This document shows positions 15,997-24,034 of a stretch of 64,000 nt of DNA, one piece after another. The position numbers and the translations under genes are program-made. Where the stretch lies: assembly GCF_022829465.1 (NCBI RefSeq), contig NZ_JAKSXZ010000081.1, positions 1-64,000 of the forward strand, read 5' to 3'. Within the stretch, counting starts at the first letter, position 1, and each line of letters begins with the position of its first letter. The DNA comes from Methylobacterium sp. J-067. GTDB lineage: Bacteria; Pseudomonadota; Alphaproteobacteria; Rhizobiales; Beijerinckiaceae. The notes under the pieces are model-generated. The model had not been told where the DNA came from and searched no databases. It saw nothing but the letters and a program-made list of their open reading frames with translations.

Positions 15997-16965
15997 GTGA
16001 CACGGATCGGTTACCACGCCTCGCATGAGCAGCATGCTCCCTCGGCGCTGCTGCGCGACGTCCAGGCGGCCGAGGCTGCCGGTTTCACCTGCGCCATGTC
16101 CTCCGAGCATTTCCGCCCCTGGAGCGTGAAGCAGGGGCACGCGGGCCATGCGTGGTCCTGGCTCGGCGCCGCCCTCGCGACGACGCGCCTGCCATTCGGC
16201 ATCATCACCGCGCCGGGCTACCGCCACCACCCGGCGGTGCTGGCGCAATCGGCCGCGACCCTGTCCGAGATGTTCCCGGAGCGCCTCTGGCTCGCCCTCG
16301 GCTCCGGCCAGCGCCTGAATGAGGACGTCACCGGCCTGCCCTGGCCGGACAAGGCCGAGCGCACGGCCCGGCTGGCCGAATGCGCCGCCGTGATCCGCGC
16401 GTTGTTCGAGGGCGAGACCGTCACCCACCGGGGGCGCGTCACCGTCATCGACGCCAAGCTGTATTCCCGGCCCGCCCGCCCACCCCTGCTGATCGCCGGC
16501 GCGGTGACGCCGGAGACCGCCCGCCAAGTCGCCGCCTGGGCCGACGGGCTCGTCACCGTGGGCATCGACCCTGCCAAGCTGCGCCCGGTCTTCGAGGCGT
16601 TCCGCGAAGGCGGCGGCGCGGGCAAGCCGATCTTCATGCAGACGAAGGTGTGCTGGGATCCCGACCCCGCCAAGGCGCTCGCGCAGGCCCACGACCAATG
16701 GGCGAGCAACATGCTCGAAGGCGACGCGAATTGGGACCTGCGCCGGCCGGAGGATTTCGATACGGCCTCGCGCTTCGTGCGGCCCGAGGACGTACCGGGC
16801 TACGTGCGGGTCTCGGAGGATTTCGGGCGCCACGCCGCGTGGCTCGCCGAACTCATGGAGTTGGGCCCGGCCGAAATCATCATCCATCAGGTCGCGGGTG
16901 ATCAGACCGCGTTCGTAGAGGCGTTCGGCCGGCATGTCCTGCCGGCCCTCGGCCATGGAGGATAA
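15997..16965 (+). CDS. LLM-class flavin-dependent oxidoreductase (TIGR03885-like)
   Basis: 322 aa luciferase-like monooxygenase fold (TIM barrel) binding FMN or a related flavin. Motifs are RIGYHASHEQHAPSALLRDVQAAEAAGF, SSEHFRPW, ITAPGYRHHPAVLAQSAATL, PERLWLALGSGQ and PPLLIAGAVTPETARQVAAWADG. It resembles the non-F420 subgroup (TIGR03885) rather than mycobacterial F420 enzymes. The GTG start has CAGGAGA 8 bp upstream. It is transcribed away from the YdeP-type gene, so both may share one redox or stress stimulus. Substrate unknown. Confidence 0.85.
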   Translation: MTRIGYHASHEQHAPSALLRDVQAAEAAGFTCAMSSEHFRPWSVKQGHAGHAWSWLGAALATTRLPFGIITAPGYRHHPAVLAQSAATLSEMFPERLWLALGSGQRLNEDVTGLPWPDKAERTARLAECAAVIRALFEGETVTHRGRVTVIDAKLYSRPARPPLLIAGAVTPETARQVAAWADGLVTVGIDPAKLRPVFEAFREGGGAGKPIFMQTKVCWDPDPAKALAQAHDQWASNMLEGDANWDLRRPEDFDTASRFVRPEDVPGYVRVSEDFGRHAAWLAELMELGPAEIIIHQVAGDQTAFVEAFGRHVLPALGHGG

Positions 16966-16969
16966 TCAA

Positions 16970-16995
16970 GGAACGACTGCACAGACCCCCGGTTG
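16970..16995 (+). promoter_or_regulatory. Possible EcfG-type general-stress promoter
   Basis: GGAAC at 16970-16974, then 16 bp, then GGTTG. This resembles the GGAAC-N16/17-CGTT pattern recognised by the alphaproteobacterial general stress sigma factor EcfG, with one -10 mismatch. It lies 45 bp upstream of the small secreted-protein gene at 17040. Confidence 0.3.
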
Positions 16996-17039
16996 TACTA
17001 TCATACCGGAATGACCCGGCAGAAAGAATTGAGCACGCT

Positions 17040-17219
17040 ATGATCAGCCGTACCCTTCAATCGTCGGTCCTCGCGCTCGCCGTTCTCGCCGGCACGGTCG
17101 GCATGGCCGCCGCGCAGAGCACGCCGAACGGCAGCACCGCGACGTCCGGCGCCGCCGCCGGCTCGGGCAGCACCGGTAACGGCGCCACGGGCAGCGGCGC
17201 GGCCCCCAGCGGGAAGTGA
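17040..17219 (+). CDS. Short exported Gly/Ser/Thr/Ala-rich peptide (59 aa)
   Basis: An ATG at 17040 opens a 59-codon frame ending at TGA 17217-17219. The first 25 residues form a signal peptide (MISRTLQSSVLALAVLAG, ending MAAAQ). The mature 33 residues are almost only Gly, Ser, Thr, Ala, Asn and Pro, with a TGNGATGSGAAPSGK tail. Alphaproteobacteria carry many small exported peptides of this style with no known role. It is monocistronic, with a possible stress promoter upstream and a GC-rich hairpin 7 bp after the stop. It falls just under common 60-aa gene-calling cut-offs, so it is easily missed. Confidence 0.62.
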   Translation: MISRTLQSSVLALAVLAGTVGMAAAQSTPNGSTATSGAAAGSGSTGNGATGSGAAPSGK

Positions 17220-17226
17220 CGGCGGC

Positions 17227-17248
17227 GGGGCCGCCATCGCGCGGCCCC
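17227..17248 (+). terminator. Hairpin after the small secreted-protein gene
   Basis: GGGGCCG (17227-17233) pairs with CGGCCCC (17242-17248) across an 8-nt loop. There is no T-run; a plausible weak terminator. Confidence 0.4.
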
Positions 17249-17274
17249 TCCACACCCGGGCGGTGATTCGCCAA

Positions 17275-17309
17275 CTCGACAAGACCAGCCTGCGCTGAGT
17301 CTTGTCGAG
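17275..17309. repeat. Perfect 11-bp inverted repeat, 13-nt spacer
   Basis: CTCGACAAGAC at 17275-17285 is exactly mirrored by GTCTTGTCGAG at 17299-17309. It lies between the small secreted-protein gene and the hybrid kinase and could be a terminator stem or a regulator site. No T-run follows. Confidence 0.6.
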
Positions 17310-17326
17310 ACATGATGCACGGACAT

Positions 17327-17347
17327 CGCAGACTGAGATTGTCTGCG
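17327..17347. promoter_or_regulatory. 7-bp inverted repeat upstream of hybrid kinase
   Basis: CGCAGAC and GTCTGCG with a 7-bp spacer, 148 bp upstream of the hybrid kinase start. Spacing suits a dimeric regulator, but no factor can be named. Confidence 0.3.
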
Positions 17348-17494
17348 GACTGACCTTCGTGGAAACACCGCCGATAAAGGATTGGCGTGCCACTCATTGA
17401 CCGACTTGGCCGGAAAGATCACACGATCTCCGATCATCCCAAGCCGGTCGACCGCCTCACAAGACGGTCCGGCGGCTGACCCGAGGTCGTCTTG

Positions 17495-19879
17495 ATGCGG
17501 TTGCGGACGCTCCTTGCCCTCGTCTTTGCCGGTGGGGCGCTGCTGCTCACCGTCGCCGCCACGCTCGTCGTGTCCCAGTTCGTCTCCCAGCGGGTGCAGA
17601 TCCGCGCCGAGGCGCACACGGCGGAACTCGCGGAGCACCTGCGGCAGATCATCGACGCGAACATCACCGAGCGCCTCGGCGACATGACCGTGCTGTCCTC
17701 TGTGGCCCGCACCAACGCGACCACGCCCGAGGCCCGCCGCACCTGGGTCGATGCCCTGCGCGAGAGCTATCCCGCCTATGCCTGGATCGGCTTCGCCGAC
17801 AGCAACGGCATCGTCATCGCGAGCAGTGGGGGCATGCTGGAGGGCGAGAGCGTCGCGGCGCGCCCGTGGTTCCACCAGGGCATCCAGGCGCCGACCGTCA
17901 TCGACATCCACGAAGCGAAGCTGCTGGCGACGCGTCTGCCGGCGCTGCCCTACGGCGAGCCGCACCGCTTCGTGGACGTCGCCATGCCGTTCCGCGATGC
18001 GTCGGGCGCGAAGGTCGGCGTCGTCGGCGGCCATCTGAGCGTCAGCTGGATGCGGGAGATGAGCCAGGCGGCCATCGCGACGGCGTTGAAGCGGGAGCCC
18101 AGCGTCGAGGTGATGATCCTCGCCGGGGACGGGACCGTCGTCCTCGGCCCCGGCGACCAGACCGGCGGCCGGATCGACACCGATCTGCCGGCCCTCTCGG
18201 CGCTCGCCGCCGGCGCCGAGCTCGCCAGCGCGCGGGGGCGTTGGCCCGATGGCGGCGATTACTTCACCGGCGCCAGCCGTGGCCAGCCCTCCCTCCGCAG
18301 GCCGACGCTGCCCTGGACCATCCTAGTCCGGCAGCCGGTCGAATTCGCGCGGTCGATCTCCGATCCGATCATCAACCGGCTGGTGCTCGGCGGTGTCGCC
18401 TTCACGCTGCTGTTCGCGCTCCTGGGCTGGTTGGCCGCCGAGCGTCTTGCCGATCCCCTCCGCGCCCTCGCGCGGGCGGCCGGCGTCATCGGCAATGCCC
18501 CCGCCGATGCCCAGCTTCCGAAGCCGCGAGGCTATCTCGAAATCACCGAACTGACCGATGCACTGACGAAGCTGCTCGCGCGGCTCAGCGAGCGCGACCG
18601 CGCCCTCGAACAGGCCAATGCGGACCTTGAGGTGCGCGTCGCCGCCCGGACGACGGAACTGGCCGAGGCCTGCGACCGGGCCGAGGCGGCGCAGTTCCGC
18701 GCCGAGGCCGGCGAGCGTGCCAAGAGCGACTTCCTCGCCACGATGAGCCACGAGGTGCGCACGCCCCTCAACGCCATCGTCGGCTTCGGCGACCTCCTGC
18801 GCAACGATGCCAGCCTGACCCCGGAGCAGCGGCGCTGCATCGACCAGATGCGGGTCGGATGCGAGGTCCTGACCACGGTGGTCAACGACATCCTGGACTA
18901 TGCCCGCATCGAAGCGGATGGCGTCACCCTGGAAGCCACCCCCTTCTCGCCGTTCGGCCTTGTGGAGGAAACCGTGGCGCTGGTCGCGGGCGCCGCCGAG
19001 CGCAAGGGCCTCGCCCTGGTGATGGAGGGCGACGCGGCGGACGATCATCCCGTCATCGGCGACAAGACCCGCCTGCGGCAGGTGCTGCTCAACCTCGTGA
19101 ACAACGCGGTGAAGTTCACGCAGGCCGGCTCCGTCACCACCACGATCACGCAGACGGCGACGTCGGAGGGAATCGCGCTCCGCGTCACCGTCCGCGACAC
19201 CGGCATCGGCATTCCCGCAGACGCGCAGTCCCGGCTCTTCGCCCGCTTCGTCCAGGCCGACAGCAGCACGACGCGGCGCTTCGGCGGCACGGGCTTGGGC
19301 CTCGCCATCGCCAAGGGCCTCATCGAGGCGATGGGCGGCACCATCGCCTTGGAAAGCCGCGACGGCGAAGGCTCGACCTTCTGGTTCGATCTGGTCCTGC
19401 CCGAAGCGCCGGCGGATCAGCGGAGGCTCGACCCGCCATCGCCCAGCGCGCCGCTCCCTGCCTCCGGAACATCGCAGGCGCGGCCGGCGCATCTCCTTCT
19501 CGTGGAGGATGGCGCGATCAACCGCGAGATCGCGCAGATGGTGCTGGAGGCCATGGGCTACCGGGTCTCCACCGCCTGCGACGGACAGGAGGCCGTCGCC
19601 CTGGTCGAGGCCGAGCCCTTCGACCTCATCCTGATGGACATCGAGATGCCGGTGATGGACGGCATCACCGCGACGCGTCTGATCCGTGGCTTGCACAGCG
19701 AGGCGCGCGACGTGCCGATCCTCGCGATGACGGCGCATGTGCTGCCGGAGCAGGTCCGCGCGCTGATCGCCGCCGGCCTGGACGACCATGTCGGCAAGCC
19801 CTTCGACCGGACCCATCTGCAGACGCTGATCGAACGCCACCTCGCCAGATCCCGCGCGCAGGCGATGTCGGCGGCGTGA
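17495..19879 (+). CDS. Membrane hybrid sensor histidine kinase/response regulator
   Basis: 794 aa. An N-terminal membrane helix (LRTLLALVFAGGALLLTVAATLVV) and a second near residues 290-312 bracket a periplasmic Cache-like sensor domain (SYPAYAWIGFADSNGIVIASSGG, RPWFHQGIQ). Then come a HAMP-like region, a coiled coil, and a HisKA domain with His419 (FLATMSHEVRTPLNAI). The HATPase region shows LLNLVNNAVKFTQ, DTGIGIP and GGTGLGLAIAKGL, followed by a C-terminal receiver with Asp715 (LILMDIEMPVMDG). The likely course is periplasmic ligand sensing, autophosphorylation and internal phosphotransfer. ATG 17495 has GAGG 8 bp upstream. No partner is adjacent; a downstream HPt protein would be needed. 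Confidence 0.9.
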   Translation: MRLRTLLALVFAGGALLLTVAATLVVSQFVSQRVQIRAEAHTAELAEHLRQIIDANITERLGDMTVLSSVARTNATTPEARRTWVDALRESYPAYAWIGFADSNGIVIASSGGMLEGESVAARPWFHQGIQAPTVIDIHEAKLLATRLPALPYGEPHRFVDVAMPFRDASGAKVGVVGGHLSVSWMREMSQAAIATALKREPSVEVMILAGDGTVVLGPGDQTGGRIDTDLPALSALAAGAELASARGRWPDGGDYFTGASRGQPSLRRPTLPWTILVRQPVEFARSISDPIINRLVLGGVAFTLLFALLGWLAAERLADPLRALARAAGVIGNAPADAQLPKPRGYLEITELTDALTKLLARLSERDRALEQANADLEVRVAARTTELAEACDRAEAAQFRAEAGERAKSDFLATMSHEVRTPLNAIVGFGDLLRNDASLTPEQRRCIDQMRVGCEVLTTVVNDILDYARIEADGVTLEATPFSPFGLVEETVALVAGAAERKGLALVMEGDAADDHPVIGDKTRLRQVLLNLVNNAVKFTQAGSVTTTITQTATSEGIALRVTVRDTGIGIPADAQSRLFARFVQADSSTTRRFGGTGLGLAIAKGLIEAMGGTIALESRDGEGSTFWFDLVLPEAPADQRRLDPPSPSAPLPASGTSQARPAHLLLVEDGAINREIAQMVLEAMGYRVSTACDGQEAVALVEAEPFDLILMDIEMPVMDGITATRLIRGLHSEARDVPILAMTAHVLPEQVRALIAAGLDDHVGKPFDRTHLQTLIERHLARSRAQAMSAA

Positions 19880-19931
19880 CGGGGGAGCGAGACGGAGGAG
19901 GCCGGCACGCCGCTTGTCGAGAGGAAGGGAA

Positions 19932-20007
19932 TGGTGGGCCCGGTAGGACTCGAACCTACAACCAGACCGTTATGAGCGGTCGGCTCTAACCATTGAGCTA
20001 CAGGCCC
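19932..20007 (-). tRNA. tRNA with CAT anticodon, probably tRNA-Ile2 (lysidine type)
   Basis: The minus strand folds as a cloverleaf: acceptor GGGCCTG/CGGGCCC, D-stem GCTC/GAGC with an 8-nt loop, anticodon stem GACCG/CGGTC around loop CTCATAA (anticodon CAT), T-stem GTAGG/CCTAC and an encoded CCA at 19932-19934. A paired first base excludes initiator tRNA. The 8-nt D-loop and GC-rich acceptor resemble tRNA-Ile2, whose CAT is modified by TilS to read AUA, more than elongator Met. Identity as Ile rather than Met is inference. Confidence 0.9.
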
Positions 20008-20416
20008 AAGCCGTTCGCGCGGAACGGCGATTCGGCTTCCGCATCTTCGCAGCGAACAGACACGACGACAGAAGCGTCCGATTCAGTAGCCGCCGGGAGA
20101 GGGCGGAGCAAGGGGTTGCGCCCACGCGGCAGGCTTGGACGCCACGTCCGGTCCCGCAGCTTCCCCGCACATTCGAAACGGACCTGGATGAGTTAAAACC
20201 TATGAAACGCAGAAAGCGCCCCCTGGCGAAGCGCGGGGGCGCTCATCCTTATGAGCTACCGTCTTAAATTAGGTGCCACACCCTTAGAAGAAGTCGCCCC
20301 ACGATTCTGTGCTATTTCTCGGCGCCCACCCGACCACCCGCTTTACAACAGCGGCTGTGATATCTCGACAATCAACAAAGGGGTGCTCGCGCACCCATGC
20401 CTTTGTGAAGTGCTAC
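20008..20416. other. 409-bp intergenic region upstream of the tRNA
   Basis: Lower GC than its surroundings. It holds the tRNA promoter, unresolved by eye, and one strong hairpin at 20215-20243. I see no convincing gene: the short frames have neither a ribosome binding site nor protein-like composition. Confidence 0.5.
20215..20243 (-). terminator. Strong hairpin downstream of the small-protein genes
   Basis: AGCGCCCCC (20215-20223) pairs perfectly with GGGGGCGCT (20235-20243) over an 11-nt loop. Read on the minus strand it is followed by TTTCTGCGTTTC, so it may end the transcript of the two small genes at 20417-20767 and shield the tRNA gene. Confidence 0.5.
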
Positions 20417-20533
20417 TTACTTCTGCAACTGGATCTCTCGGGTGAGAACCTGCCCGTTGGCGAGCACGGTCTCCGGCCTGATCTCTTTGCCGTCGGCGAG
20501 TTTGGTGACTGGCTTGATCGTCGTGGTGGACAT
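20417..20533 (-). CDS. 38-aa hypothetical protein
   Basis: Minus-strand ATG at 20533 with GGAG about 7 bp upstream, ending at TAA 20417. The product starts MSTTTIKPVTKLADGKEI and ends VLTREIQLQK: polar, beta-prone, no signal or membrane segment. Codon use and the ribosome site look genuine. It follows the 61-aa gene by 48 bp on the same strand and is probably co-transcribed. No function is recognised. Confidence 0.5.
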   Translation of the reverse strand: MSTTTIKPVTKLADGKEIRPETVLANGQVLTREIQLQK

Positions 20534-20581
20534 GCCGTTCTCCGCTCGTTTGAAACCGAAGCCGTTGCGGCGATGCGCGAC

Positions 20582-20767
20582 CTATTGGTCGAGCTCGTCG
20601 GCCCGTGCCTCGGCATCGGCGATCGCCTGCTCGACGGAATCGTAGGACGACGGCGACTCTTCCCGGAACAGCGTCTGCGTGCCGCTCAGGATCCAGAGGT
20701 AGCGCTTGCTGTTCTGCGGGTCCGGCCGGATGCCGATGCGGAACCCGTTGCGCACGCCGTTTGCCAT
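20582..20767 (-). CDS. 61-aa hypothetical protein
   Basis: Product MANGVRNGFRIGIRPDPQNS..., ending EQAIADAEARADELDQ. A beta-rich first half (GFRIGIRP, KRYLWILSGTQTLF) leads into an acidic helix, a layout like small DUF-type bacterial proteins. I chose ATG 20767 because GGAGG lies 6 bp upstream; two codons upstream also allow starts. It sits between the PilZ gene and a 38-aa gene, all on the minus strand. No known family is recognised. Confidence 0.62.
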   Translation of the reverse strand: MANGVRNGFRIGIRPDPQNSKRYLWILSGTQTLFREESPSSYDSVEQAIADAEARADELDQ

Positions 20768-20850
20768 CATCACCCTCCACGTCTCAGTCGAGGTTAGAAC
20801 GCGGCAGAAGGCAGATTGCTCCTTAGTGCCTCAACGTGAGATGGGCCGCC

Positions 20851-21336
20851 CTAAATGCGGAAAACACCGATCTCGTGGTCGCCACGCCACACGATCTCGA
20901 CAGCAAACATTTCCGCAGTCGATGGTATTTGCAGGACGAACTGATCCGGTACGCCGCTGAGGCTGGCAAGCTGAAGCAGCGCACCACTCTCGGACCGGTT
21001 CCTCACCTTACAATCGAGGACGCCGCCGTTGGGGAGAACGATCTTGCCGGCCTGCAAGACTTTTCGAAACCGCATTTCCGAACGCCGATCGGACGGCGAT
21101 CCTTCGGACGCCGTAGGCCTTCGGGGATCGTGGGGTTTCGCCTCGCCGGGATCGTCCGGTCGGGCGGCGCCGTCGGCGCGGCCGGCGAGGATGCGCGCGA
21201 GATCGTGCAGATCGAGGTTGTCTGCGGCGAGCGCCCGGCGGATGGCCCTGGCCGCACCGGCAACTTCGCCGTCCTGATCGCTCGCGAGCAGGGGGAGCAG
21301 CTTCACGAGTTTACGAGTCGATTCCGTCGAAAGCAC
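20851..21336 (-). CDS. PilZ-domain protein with canonical c-di-GMP motifs
   Basis: 161 aa. Residues 1-51 are helical (STRKLVKLLPLLASDQDGEV...), then a charged linker, then a PilZ domain from about 85. Both c-di-GMP contacts are present: RxxxR as Arg85-SEM-Arg89, and NxSxxG as Asn113-RSES-Gly118; the barrel continues with FVLQIPS and VEIVWRGDHEIGVF. PilZ proteins change conformation on binding c-di-GMP and act on motility, polysaccharide or transcription partners. The GTG start has GGGAG 7 bp upstream. It follows the GGDEF-EAL and BLUF genes on the same strand with a 146-bp gap, so it may be the output of that module (inference). Confidence 0.78.
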   Translation of the reverse strand: MLSTESTRKLVKLLPLLASDQDGEVAGAARAIRRALAADNLDLHDLARILAGRADGAARPDDPGEAKPHDPRRPTASEGSPSDRRSEMRFRKVLQAGKIVLPNGGVLDCKVRNRSESGALLQLASLSGVPDQFVLQIPSTAEMFAVEIVWRGDHEIGVFRI

Positions 21337-21482
21337 TGTGGCTCCCTACCGTTCTTTTCCTTGTCTCCACTTCTGATGGCCCCCGGTTTTGAGGGCGTTA
21401 ATGGCAGAAATCGGCCTGTCTTGAGGGTTGATGGAGTCTTCAAAGATCTGGTTATTTTTACAATCCGTTATCGAGTCGGCGC

Positions 21483-22307
21483 TCACGCCACGGCGCGGGC
21501 CGGCGCCAGGGCCTCGTCCTCCTGCGCGGCGTCGTCACCGTCGGCGTCCTCGCACAGGGCCGTCGCCAGCACCCGGGAGCGGTAGCGCCAGAGGTCGCGC
21601 TGCTCGCGCAGGTGGTCGAGCCGGCCTTCGGCTTCCGCCAGGGCGACGCGCAGGGCGTCAAGTTCGCTGCGCAGGCCCGTCGTGCGGGTGCGCTCCTCCG
21701 CCAGGGCCGCCTTCAGGATGGCGATGGCGGCGGCATCGCCCGCGATCCGCGCGGGAACGGGCTCGGGCGCGGGTGCCGACACGACCTGCGGGCGGGGGAG
21801 GGGGGCGATCTCCTCGCGCAGGCGGGCGGTGTCGAGGGCGCGAGGGGCGGGGGGCGGGGCGGCCGGTGGGGCGGCCATGCCCTCTTCCTCCAGGACGAGG
21901 CCGTGCAGCATGGAGAAGACCTCGTCGCCGTCGAGGCGGCGCAGGTCGAAGCCGCTCTCGGTGGCGAGGCGGCTCCAGGCGGCCTGTCCGCCGGTCGAGC
22001 GGCCGACGAAGGCCATCGACCATTCCGAGAAGCTGCGCTCCGTCACCGGGCGGCATTCGAGCACCGTCACGTCGCCATGGCGCAGATCGCGCTGGATGCG
22101 CTCGAACGTGTCCTCGACGCCCTTCTGCGGACCTTCCAGCACCTGGGCGAAGGCGCCGTCGTTGAACATCAGCGCCCCCGTCACCCCGACGCGGGGATTG
22201 TTGCGGCGGGAGGCGTCGAGGATCGTCTCCACGGCCGCCCGGGCCTCCGGCTCCGAGCCGTTGAGCAGGTTCTTGCTGGCGTAGACGAGGCGGTAGAGGT
22301 CGCTCAT
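21483..22307 (-). CDS. BLUF-domain blue-light sensor with coiled-coil tail
   Basis: 274 aa. Residues 1-100 are a BLUF flavin domain; the FAD-photocycle residues known from AppA are all present by alignment: Tyr9 (LVYASK), Asn37, Gln55 (AFAQVLEG) and Trp96 (SEWSM). A Pro/Ala-rich linker is followed by a predicted coiled coil (about 195-250, ALAEERTRTTGLRSELDAL) and an acidic end. There is no enzymatic domain, so light must be signalled through contact with a partner. The ATG overlaps the stop of the upstream GGDEF-EAL gene by 4 bp, which makes that enzyme the obvious partner. Confidence 0.9.
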   Translation of the reverse strand: MSDLYRLVYASKNLLNGSEPEARAAVETILDASRRNNPRVGVTGALMFNDGAFAQVLEGPQKGVEDTFERIQRDLRHGDVTVLECRPVTERSFSEWSMAFVGRSTGGQAAWSRLATESGFDLRRLDGDEVFSMLHGLVLEEEGMAAPPAAPPPAPRALDTARLREEIAPLPRPQVVSAPAPEPVPARIAGDAAAIAILKAALAEERTRTTGLRSELDALRVALAEAEGRLDHLREQRDLWRYRSRVLATALCEDADGDDAAQEDEALAPARAVA

Positions 22308-24034
22308 GGGTGAACTCCCGGGGCGGACGGGTTGGCGTGCGGATCGCGCGGCAGCAGGCGCATCAGGTCGTCGAGGGGCACTGGTCGGCTGATGAGGTAG
22401 CCCTGCACGTCGGTGCAGCCCTCGGCCTGGATGCGGCGCATCTGCTCCTCGGTCTCGACCCCTTCCGCCACCGTCGTCATGCCGAGGCTGCGGCCGAGCC
22501 CGGCGATGGCGCGGATGATCGCGTCGCCATCCGGCGCGGTGGCGATGTCCTTCACGAAGGAGCGGTCGATCTTGATCTTGTCGAAGGGGAAGCTGCGCAA
22601 ATAACTCAGGGAGGAATAGCCGGTGCCGAAATCGTCCATCGAGACGCGCACGCCGAGCTTGCGCAGCCGGTGCAGGGTGTCGAGCGTGTGATCGTTGTTC
22701 TGCAGCAGCACGCCCTCGGTGATCTCCACCTCCAGGCGGCGCGGGGGCAGGCCCGAGGTGGCGAGGGCGGAGACGATCATGTCCACCAGCCGCTCGCTCT
22801 TGAACTGGGCGGGCGAGACGTTCACCGCCACCGAGACCGTATCCGGCCACAGGGCCGCGTCCCGGCAGGCTTGCCGCACCACCCATTCGCCGATCGGCAC
22901 GATCAGCCCGACCTCCTCCGCCAGCGGGATGAAATCCGCCGGGGAGACCGTGCCGCGCTCGGGATGCTTCCAGCGCAGGAGCGCCTCGCAGCCGGTGACG
23001 CTCTGGTTCTTCAGGTTCAATTGCGGCTGGTAGTGCAGCACGAACTCCCGCCGGGCGAGCGCCTGCCGGATATCGAGTTCCAGCCGGCGGCGGGCCTGCA
23101 TCCGCACGTCCATCTCCGGCTCGAAGAACCGGAACGTGGCGCGCCCGTCGAGCTTGGCGCGGTAGAGGGCAAGGTCGGCGTGCTTGAGCAGCCGCTCCGC
23201 GTCGGCGCCGTCCTTGGGCGCGAGGGCCGCGCCGACGCTGACGCCGATGGTCAGCAACTGCCCGTCGATGATGTAGGTGCGGCCGATCAAGTCCACGAGC
23301 CGCCGGGCGAGGATCGTCACGTCCTCCTGCCGCGCGGCGCCGGCTTGGATCACCACGAACTCGTCGCCGCCGATCCGCGCCACCGTGTCGGCGCTGCGCA
23401 CGGCCGAGCGCAGGCGGTCGGCCACCTTCTCCAGCAGCGCGTCGCCCACGGCGTGGCCGAGGGTGTCGTTGATCGGCTTGAAGCGGTCGAGGTCGAGGAG
23501 GAGCACGGCGCAGGGCTCGCCGTAGCGGTTCAGGCGGTCGAGGGAGGCGCTGAGGCGCTCGCGCAGCATCAGCCGGTTGGCGAGGCCGGTGAGCGGATCG
23601 ATCCGCGCCAACTCGGCCGAGTTCGCCTCGCGCGCGCGGATCTCGGTCATGTCCTCCAAGGCGACGGTCCAGCCCCCGTCCACGGGATGGATGCGCAGGG
23701 CGATGGTGCGCCCGGCCGTCACCGTCTCGAAGGCCTGCGGGCCTTCCTCCGCGCGGGCACGGCGCAGCATCGCGAAGCCGTCGCGCAGGCCGGAGCCGGT
23801 GATCGCCGCGAGGATGCGCAGCAGGTCACGGCCCGAGGAGCCAGTGGTCGCGGTGAAGCCGAGGCCCGAGAGGATGGCGCGGGCGGGGGCGGTGGCGACC
23901 ACGACGCGGCCCCGCCGGTCGATGGCGATCACCCCCTGGTCGAGCCCGTCGAAATAGGTGGCGAGCCGGCGGACGGGATCGGCCTCAACGGAGGGATTCG
24001 TGGCGACGACGCGGAGCGGCTGGGGGGCGGGCAT
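22304..24034 (-). CDS. PAS-GGDEF-EAL cyclic-di-GMP enzyme
   Basis: 576 aa, soluble. A PAS-like domain (about 20-165, LDQGVIAIDRRGRVVVAT) precedes a diguanylate cyclase domain with intact GGDEF (222-226) and an EAL phosphodiesterase domain starting EAL at 350-352, with ALLRW, ITEGVLLQN, MDDFGTGYSSLSYL, KIDRSFV and AEGVET motifs all present. Both making and breaking of c-di-GMP are therefore possible; in many such hybrids one activity dominates. Translation is coupled to the BLUF gene, suggesting light control in trans. The start at ATG 24034 has a weak ribosome site, and a longer N-terminus to 24313 is open but compositionally poor. Confidence 0.92.
   Translation of the reverse strand: MPAPQPLRVVATNPSVEADPVRRLATYFDGLDQGVIAIDRRGRVVVATAPARAILSGLGFTATTGSSGRDLLRILAAITGSGLRDGFAMLRRARAEEGPQAFETVTAGRTIALRIHPVDGGWTVALEDMTEIRAREANSAELARIDPLTGLANRLMLRERLSASLDRLNRYGEPCAVLLLDLDRFKPINDTLGHAVGDALLEKVADRLRSAVRSADTVARIGGDEFVVIQAGAARQEDVTILARRLVDLIGRTYIIDGQLLTIGVSVGAALAPKDGADAERLLKHADLALYRAKLDGRATFRFFEPEMDVRMQARRRLELDIRQALARREFVLHYQPQLNLKNQSVTGCEALLRWKHPERGTVSPADFIPLAEEVGLIVPIGEWVVRQACRDAALWPDTVSVAVNVSPAQFKSERLVDMIVSALATSGLPPRRLEVEITEGVLLQNNDHTLDTLHRLRKLGVRVSMDDFGTGYSSLSYLRSFPFDKIKIDRSFVKDIATAPDGDAIIRAIAGLGRSLGMTTVAEGVETEEQMRRIQAEGCTDVQGYLISRPVPLDDLMRLLPRDPHANPSAPGVHP

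Noticed and set aside
19932..20007. Attachment site for an integrated element at the tRNA 3' end
   Set aside because: No repeat of the tRNA 3' end, no integrase, and the odd small genes lie on the 5' side of the tRNA.
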